A stretch of 9,928 bases of DNA, taken from assembly GCA_016199105.1 (NCBI GenBank), contig JACQHI010000027.1, forward strand, positions 1 through 9,928, read 5' to 3'. The translations under genes were made by a program, and so were the position numbers. Under the pieces are notes generated by a model. The model worked only from the letters and a program-made list of their open reading frames with translations. It had not been told where the DNA came from and did not search any database. This document shows positions 6,161-9,928 of this stretch, piece by piece. How positions within the stretch are numbered: position 1 is the first letter of the stretch; every line of letters begins with the position of its first letter. The DNA is from Lentisphaerota bacterium (GTDB lineage Bacteria > Verrucomicrobiota > Kiritimatiellia > JAAZAB01).

Positions 6161-8710
6161 TCACGGAATCGGCTTGCCGACCGGCGTGCCGCCCGGCCAG
6201 CCCCACGGTATGCCCCAGGCAATTGTCACACCGGCAACGCTCCGGATATACCAAGAGCCCGTGTTGCTATCGAAGACGGCCAAGTCGCTGATACCGTCCC
6301 CATCGTAATCGCCCGAGACCGCAACCGCGCCCGGCCAGCCCCATTGCACCTGCCACACCAGCGCTGAGCCCGTCAGTGAAGACACATACCAGTAGCCTGT
6401 GTTGCTGTCGAAAATGCCCAAGTCCGAGCGATCGTCACTGTTATAATCCCCGCTAACCGGAATCGCTCCCGGCCAGCCCCACGGTGTGCCCCAGGCAATT
6501 GTCACACCGGCAACGCTCCGGATATACCAAGAGCCCGTGTTGCTATCGAACACAGCCATATCTGCGATGCCATCGGCGTCATAATCTCCCGGCACCGCCC
6601 TGGCCCCCGGCCAACCCCACGGCACCTGCCACGCCAGCGCGGCGCCGGTCAGCGAATACACATACCAGTAACCCGTGTTGCTGTCGAAAATGCCCAAGTC
6701 CGAACGATCGTCACCGTTATAGTCCCCGCTCACCGGCACCGCGCCCGGCCAACCCCAAGGCGTGCCCCAGGCAATTGTTGTGCCCGCTGTCGTATCCACC
6801 AAGCTTCGGATATACCAGGACCCCGTATTGCTGTCGAAAACACCCATGTCGCTGATGCCGTCCCCATTGTAATCCCCCGAAACCGGCACCGCGCCCGGCC
6901 AACCCCACGGCACCGCCCAAGCCAGCGTCGTACCCGCCACCGTCCGGATATACCAGGAACCGGTGTTGTCGTCGAACAACGCCATGTCGCTGATCCCATC
7001 CCCGTTGTAATCACCCTGCGCCTGAGTACTCGTGTTCGTGCCACCCGGAGCTGGAGTTGAGCCGCTATATCCCGTGTCCACATCGCTGAACGAACTCCAA
7101 TTCGTCGCGTTCACTGCTTTCACCCAATAATAATACAGAGTCCCCGATTGGGTCGTCGTATCCTCGTATGCCGTGGCCGTGGCCGTTCCCAAGGCATTCA
7201 AGTCGTCATTGTCAACCGTCGTGTTCCGATAAACGGAATACGAGGTTGCGTTCGAGACGCCCGTCCACGTCAACGCAACTTTATCGGCATACGTCCCATC
7301 GCTGGCCGAGAGGCCCGTAGGCTTGTCCAAGCGGTCCGTGCCCGACAACCCCAGCAAATCATTCGGCTTGGCGTCCAACGTCGCCATTACGGTTAACGTG
7401 GACCTGGGCGTCAGCCTGCCGTTGAGTCCGTAGCTCACCGACACCTCGACCTGGCCGATGATATATTGGTTGCCGTTGAAACGGAGGCCGTCGAACCAGA
7501 CCGAGCCGTCGGCGAGGCCGGTCAGGTGGTAAATCTCGATTTCCTCGCTCAACAGGCTGATTTCGTTGGTGGTGACCGGGTCCATAAGAACCAGCCGATT
7601 CACCCCCGACTTCGTGCCGGCCAGAACCAGAAGATGATTCATCTTATCCATTAATGTGACCGTATCAAGCTCGCGGGTTTCGATCAGATCCACAGTCGGA
7701 CAATATCTCGCGATAAATGCACCTGGAGAGGCATAATAATAATTATAATGATGATAAACTGTATTTGATATGCTAAGCGATTTATTCGGCCTATTACGAT
7801 AATAGCAAGTCGAATAAGCAAAGCTAACATTGGAATTTATTGAAGGATGGTTTGAGGCAATCGCAACAGCATTGAATTCATCCGAATAAGCATTGTTTGT
7901 TGCTGACGGATTGTAGTACTCCGGAAACGCTCCGATATAACGATTGGACCACACCGCCTGAGTAATGTCAGAAAAACGGTAAACTCCAAAGAAGGTTCCG
8001 CCTCCATAAGTCCCACCAGCCGTCGTCCACAGTTCACCGACTCCCATATAAACCTTGTTGTCCGGAAGAAGCGTCAGATAATTCGGAATGGCGCCGCTAA
8101 ATATGGTTGCCAAATTATTGTTCGTGGACAACTGTCTGAACCATTTCGCCGATGTGGACATGGTTGTGCCACCCAATAAAACGACCCCGTTCGATTGCAC
8201 CACCCAGCAATTAAGGCTGATATTATCGTTGATCAAACTGTAAATATGATCCCGATCCTGGTATTTCTTCAACATCAAGCCGTTTCCGCCTGATGTTGTG
8301 TAATAAATGTTACCGGCGGCGTCATATTGAATTCCCGGCTGCACGCCGCTGGTGTCCAGCGTTATGGACGTCAGATTCGAATCAATGCCTTCCACGATAT
8401 TGTTGGTGATGTCCACGCGGGCCAGGATGTAGCTATTGCTGTCGGCCAGTACCTGGGGTGACTCGAAAACCACGTAGAGCGGCCCCTGCGGAGACAGGTA
8501 GAAATTGTTCACCGTGACGTCAATGTTGAACACATTGGTCACGTTGCCGTGCCTGTCTATTCGCCTCAGCCGGTTGTTGTTGTCGCGGAAAATACAACTT
8601 GCGTTGTCGAAATTACCCCTCAGTCCATTATTATTGGTATTGACCGACCAAGCTGCCTGAACAAACACCCACGCCAGCGCCAGAACAAGAACCGCCTTCA
8701 TCGTTCTCAT
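6161..8710 (-). CDS. Secreted protein with FN3 domain and FG-GAP/VCBS-like repeats
   Basis: An 849-residue exported protein. A signal peptide (MRTMKAVLVLALAWVFVQAA) is followed by a long Asn-rich region (about 25-460) without a family I can name; short blocks such as 'TLLPDNKVYMGVGELW' and 'LADGSVWFDGLRF' suggest a beta-propeller-like fold. One fibronectin type III domain follows (about 461-548: TGLSASDGTYADKVALTW to YYYWVKAVNATNWSSFS), then a Gly/Pro/Thr linker and six 46-50-residue repeats (from about 566) with the calcium-loop-like GDYNGDGISDMAVFD motif and a conserved WGWPGA. No membrane anchor or sorting signal closes the protein, so it is probably released or held non-covalently. GGAG eight bases before the ATG at 8710 favours that start over the ATG at 8701. 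About 7690-8330 is markedly more AT-rich than the rest. Adhesion or polymer binding is a guess. Confidence 0.85.
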   Translation of the reverse strand: MRTMKAVLVLALAWVFVQAAWSVNTNNNGLRGNFDNASCIFRDNNNRLRRIDRHGNVTNVFNIDVTVNNFYLSPQGPLYVVFESPQVLADSNSYILARVDITNNIVEGIDSNLTSITLDTSGVQPGIQYDAAGNIYYTTSGGNGLMLKKYQDRDHIYSLINDNISLNCWVVQSNGVVLLGGTTMSTSAKWFRQLSTNNNLATIFSGAIPNYLTLLPDNKVYMGVGELWTTAGGTYGGGTFFGVYRFSDITQAVWSNRYIGAFPEYYNPSATNNAYSDEFNAVAIASNHPSINSNVSFAYSTCYYRNRPNKSLSISNTVYHHYNYYYASPGAFIARYCPTVDLIETRELDTVTLMDKMNHLLVLAGTKSGVNRLVLMDPVTTNEISLLSEEIEIYHLTGLADGSVWFDGLRFNGNQYIIGQVEVSVSYGLNGRLTPRSTLTVMATLDAKPNDLLGLSGTDRLDKPTGLSASDGTYADKVALTWTGVSNATSYSVYRNTTVDNDDLNALGTATATAYEDTTTQSGTLYYYWVKAVNATNWSSFSDVDTGYSGSTPAPGGTNTSTQAQGDYNGDGISDMALFDDNTGSWYIRTVAGTTLAWAVPWGWPGAVPVSGDYNGDGISDMGVFDSNTGSWYIRSLVDTTAGTTIAWGTPWGWPGAVPVSGDYNGDDRSDLGIFDSNTGYWYVYSLTGAALAWQVPWGWPGARAVPGDYDADGIADMAVFDSNTGSWYIRSVAGVTIAWGTPWGWPGAIPVSGDYNSDDRSDLGIFDSNTGYWYVSSLTGSALVWQVQWGWPGAVAVSGDYDGDGISDLAVFDSNTGSWYIRSVAGVTIAWGIPWGWPGGTPVGKPIP
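6164..7015 (-). repeat. Six tandem FG-GAP-like coding repeats
   Basis: Units (5' to 3' on the minus strand) span 7015-6878, 6877-6728, 6727-6590, 6589-6452, 6451-6314 and 6313-6164; most are 138 bases, the second 150. Units 3 and 5 share GDYN.DDRSDLGIFDSNTGYW, while units 4 and 6 share DSNTGSWYIRSVAGVTIAWG, so the array has an A-B pattern with a 276-base higher period. 6211-6274 is identical to 6487-6550 over 64 bases, which points to a recent two-unit duplication or gene conversion. Confidence 0.9.
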
Positions 8711-8893
8711 GCTTCATTCTCCATCATGGGTTTACCGGACAACGCAACTGGTCAGAACAGAAAAAAAATGGCCGCAAAGAGGCGCATCGCGGCGAAGCCG
8801 CAACCAAACAACACGCATCAACCACGGATTACACGGATAGTCCGAAAAGCATCGTTTTGGTTTGAATCCGTGAATATCCGTGTGATCTGTGGT
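8711..8893. repeat. Intergenic region with long inverted repeat
   Basis: Lies upstream of the large secreted-protein gene. Arms at 8821-8839 (ACCACGGATTACACGGATA) and 8875-8893 (TATCCGTGTGATCTGTGGT) pair at 17 of 19 positions across a 35-base spacer. This 'ccgtgtaatccgtggt' type of element is widespread between genes in environmental bacteria. Also present are an A-run with GGCCGCAAAGAGGCGC (about 8761-8785) and a small hairpin GCGGC-GAA-GCCGC at 8789-8801. I see no gene here. Confidence 0.6.
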
Positions 8894-8918
8894 AAAAAAT
8901 CTTCTCCGAAAACCAAAA

Positions 8919-8941
8919 CGGCCCGGACGGAGTCCGGGCCG
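8919..8941 (-). terminator. GC-rich hairpin, possible minus-strand terminator
   Basis: CGGCCCGGAC at 8919-8928 and GTCCGGGCCG at 8932-8941 form a perfect 10-bp stem with a 3-base loop. On the minus strand the stem is followed by TTTTGGTTTTC, a T-rich tail, so it could end transcription from the small genes at 9199-9928 before the secreted-protein gene. The T-run is interrupted. Confidence 0.5.
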
Positions 8942-9023
8942 GGCATCTTCATTGGGAACAGCGAGCGGGAAGAAAAAAGCGCGAGCTTTAGAAAATGCGC
9001 CGATCAGCCAGGTAAGGGGAGAT

Positions 9024-9072
9024 GGCTTCCGGCTTCCGGCTTCCGGCTTCCGGCTTCCGGCTTCCGGCTTCC
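9024..9072. repeat. Seven perfect GGCTTCC heptamers
   Basis: Seven uninterrupted copies of GGCTTCC, followed by GGCCGG. Read in two plus-strand frames it gives LPASGFR-type peptides, a familiar sign of a non-coding short-period repeat mistaken for a gene. It is likely variable in copy number between strains. Confidence 0.93.
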
Positions 9073-9198
9073 GGCCGGAACTGAATCGAACAATGCCGTC
9101 ATGAGAATCCCCCGCGATTTACGGAAACGGTACTCCCGGAGGTTGATGCGGTCAAGAGGTTTTTTGGCGTGTTTTTTGGCGTTTGCGATACCACACAG
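9073..9198. other. Intergenic DNA with no recognised gene
   Basis: Part of a gap between the secreted-protein gene and the minus-strand small-gene cluster. The only structure noted is GGTTTTTTGGCGTGTTTTTTGGCG at about 9158-9181, a near-perfect direct duplication of GTTTTTTGGCG (9159-9169 and 9171-9181). No reading frame here is convincing. Confidence 0.5.
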
Positions 9199-9339
9199 TC
9201 AATCCCCCTTGCGGCCTCGGGCGCCATCGATATCCGAGAAAGGGCCGAGCGGATTGAAGGCGCTGCCGGAGGTCTTCACACTGATACGCTGTGCCCCCGC
9301 ATCGCTCACAAGCGGCTGAATGAGGACGGGATCAGGCAT
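9199..9339 (-). CDS. Possible coupled 46-residue reading frame
   Basis: The ATG at 9339 overlaps the DUF2442 stop by eight bases (ATGCCTGA), so re-initiation is possible. The peptide begins MPDPVLIQPLVSDAGAQRIS and contains SGSAFNPLGPFSDIDGARG. I do not recognise it, and it has no membrane segment. It may be a chance frame or a fragment of a longer lost gene. Evidence is limited to the tight coupling and plausible codon use. Confidence 0.25.
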   Translation of the reverse strand: MPDPVLIQPLVSDAGAQRISVKTSGSAFNPLGPFSDIDGARGRKGD

Positions 9340-9673
9340 GATGGACCTTTGCCTTTGCATTGGGGCGGCGATTGGTTTTTACTCCGTACTTGGCCGCCGT
9401 TTCCCGCACCATGGCCGGTTCAACTTCTCGAGCGGGAATGCTGTCCTCGTACAGCGTGTCGGGACAGATATCCTGTCCGCCGGCCCATTGCACGGTTCCG
9501 TGCCAGAGATGAACCGAGCGAAAGGCCGATTCGTCTTTGAGTGCGCGGAACACACCGCCCTGACCCAGAAGGGGACGAACATCGTAAATTCGTTCTTCAC
9601 CGTTCGGGAACACCAGACGAAGACGGTAGTCCGCCTCTGGTTGCACACTCTTGACTCTTGGATTCATCTTCAT
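9332..9673 (-). CDS. DUF2442 domain-containing protein
   Basis: A 113-residue soluble protein of the DUF2442 family. Evidence is the order NPRVKSVQPEADYRLRLVFP (residues about 4-23), then NGEERIYDVRPLL, GGVFRALKDESAF and the hallmark GTVQWAGGQDICPDTLYEDS (about 60-79). The function of the family is not established; members often sit directly after DUF4160 genes and have been suggested to form toxin-antitoxin-like pairs. Here the space before it holds only an 11-codon DUF4160-like remnant (9675-9710), so it may have lost its partner. The start could be ATG 9673 (MKMNPR) or ATG 9667 (MNPR, the more usual family start). The last 20 residues (KTNRRPNAKAKVHHA) are basic. Confidence 0.87.
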   Translation of the reverse strand: MKMNPRVKSVQPEADYRLRLVFPNGEERIYDVRPLLGQGGVFRALKDESAFRSVHLWHGTVQWAGGQDICPDTLYEDSIPAREVEPAMVRETAAKYGVKTNRRPNAKAKVHHA

Positions 9674-9674
9674 T

Positions 9675-9710
9675 TCAGAGGTTCGTATAGAACATGGAAA
9701 TGATCGGCAT
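9675..9710 (-). pseudogene. Eleven-codon remnant of a DUF4160-like gene
   Basis: Reads MPIISMFYTNL then TGA. The first eight residues match the usual DUF4160 beginning, 'MP.IS.FYG', whose genes commonly precede DUF2442 genes, exactly as here. A strong AAGGAG lies six bases before the ATG and overlaps the stop of the upstream protease gene, so the translation start signal survives although the gene body (normally some 80-90 codons) is gone. An alternative is a short leader peptide now feeding ribosomes to DUF2442. The assignment rests on eight residues plus context. Confidence 0.55.
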
Positions 9711-9719
9711 GGCCACTCC

Positions 9720-9928
9720 TTAGTGTGGTTCTTCAGACAGCGCCTTGTTCATTTTCACCTGCCGCGCCAGCATCAGCTTCATGGGCGTCAATTCGCGGGT
9801 GAACGGATTCAGCACCAGGCCGAGCGCTTCCAGGGTCATGGCGCCCAACAGAGCTTCGTCGCCCTTTTCGCCCAGAATGACCTGTGTGGTCCGCCCGCGT
9901 CCCTCATATTCCAGCCACACCTCCGATA
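9720..9928 (-). CDS. Clan AA-like aspartic protease, C-terminal part
   Basis: The frame is open to the window edge, so the N-terminal part, including the catalytic DTG-type motif, lies outside. The visible 68 or so residues (SEVWLEYEGRGRTTQVILGE through EALLGAMTLEALGLVLNPFT to ELTPMKLMLARQ) match the end of retropepsin-like proteins of the 'clan AA aspartic protease' type found in many bacteria: the conserved LLGA.TLE.LGL.L.P block is clear. The apparent start at 9920 is a GTG inside the frame and not a real start. The stop lies ten bases before the ATG of the DUF4160-like remnant, so the small genes probably form one operon. Its cellular role is unknown. Confidence 0.7.
   Translation of the reverse strand, partial: SEVWLEYEGRGRTTQVILGEKGDEALLGAMTLEALGLVLNPFTRELTPMKLMLARQVKMNKALSEEPH

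Noticed and set aside
5664..6308. 214-codon plus-strand frame across the HEPN gene and the duplicated kinase end
   Set aside because: Out of frame with both the HEPN gene and the kinase tail, and runs antisense into the secreted-protein repeats.
6164..7015. CRISPR-like regular repetition
   Set aside because: The units are 138-150 bases, in frame, and encode a conserved protein repeat; there are no short identical repeats with unique spacers.
8549..9319. 256-codon plus-strand frame across the intergenic region
   Set aside because: It starts antisense to the signal-peptide end of the secreted protein and runs through the inverted repeat and the heptamer array; the LPASGFR peptides come from the heptamer repeat.

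Overview
The window looks like an accessory-rich stretch of a fairly GC-rich bacterial chromosome. Long antisense shadow frames run opposite the real genes, as expected at high GC. An FN3 plus FG-GAP-like secreted protein, dispersed palindromic repeats (one inside a gene), and intergenic motifs of the 'ccgtgtaatccgtggt' and heptamer 'ggcttcc' kinds resemble what is seen in PVC-group bacteria (Kiritimatiellota, Lentisphaerota, Verrucomicrobiota). That placement is an inference from style, not a marker-gene result.

Layout. 1-123: a cluster of short palindromes. 216-2105 (+): glutamine-dependent NAD+ synthetase, nadE, the only clear housekeeping gene. 2200-2581 (+): a small conserved protein and a nucleotidyltransferase that has lost its catalytic core, ending in a long hairpin at 2581-2627. 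2712-5044 (+): a two-gene operon with an OmpR-type response regulator and a CreC-like membrane histidine kinase, overlapping by ATGA. The kinase sensor domain carries an in-frame palindromic repeat (about 3801-3888) of the same family as the one at the window start. 5241-5964 (+): a nucleotidyltransferase/HEPN toxin-antitoxin-type pair. It lies between the true 3' end of the kinase gene and a second, gene-less copy of that 3' end (6001-6095), so the cassette is flanked by 95-bp imperfect direct repeats.

6161-8710 (-): a large secreted protein with signal peptide, long N-terminal region, one FN3 domain and six FG-GAP/VCBS-like repeats showing a recent 276-bp duplication. 8711-9331: about 600 bases of mostly non-coding sequence with a long inverted repeat, a GC-rich hairpin and seven perfect heptamers. 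9332-9928 (-): a small-gene cluster with a partial clan AA-like aspartic protease, an 11-codon remnant of a DUF4160-like gene, an intact DUF2442 gene and possibly a coupled 46-codon reading frame.

How it fits together: nadE and the two-component operon look like resident genes. Around them lie small toxin-antitoxin-like pairs, several reduced to fragments, and repeats that have entered both intergenic and coding DNA. The strongest leads are the palindromic element inside the kinase sensor domain and the NTase/HEPN cassette bracketed by duplicated kinase 3' ends, whose coding differences are all synonymous.
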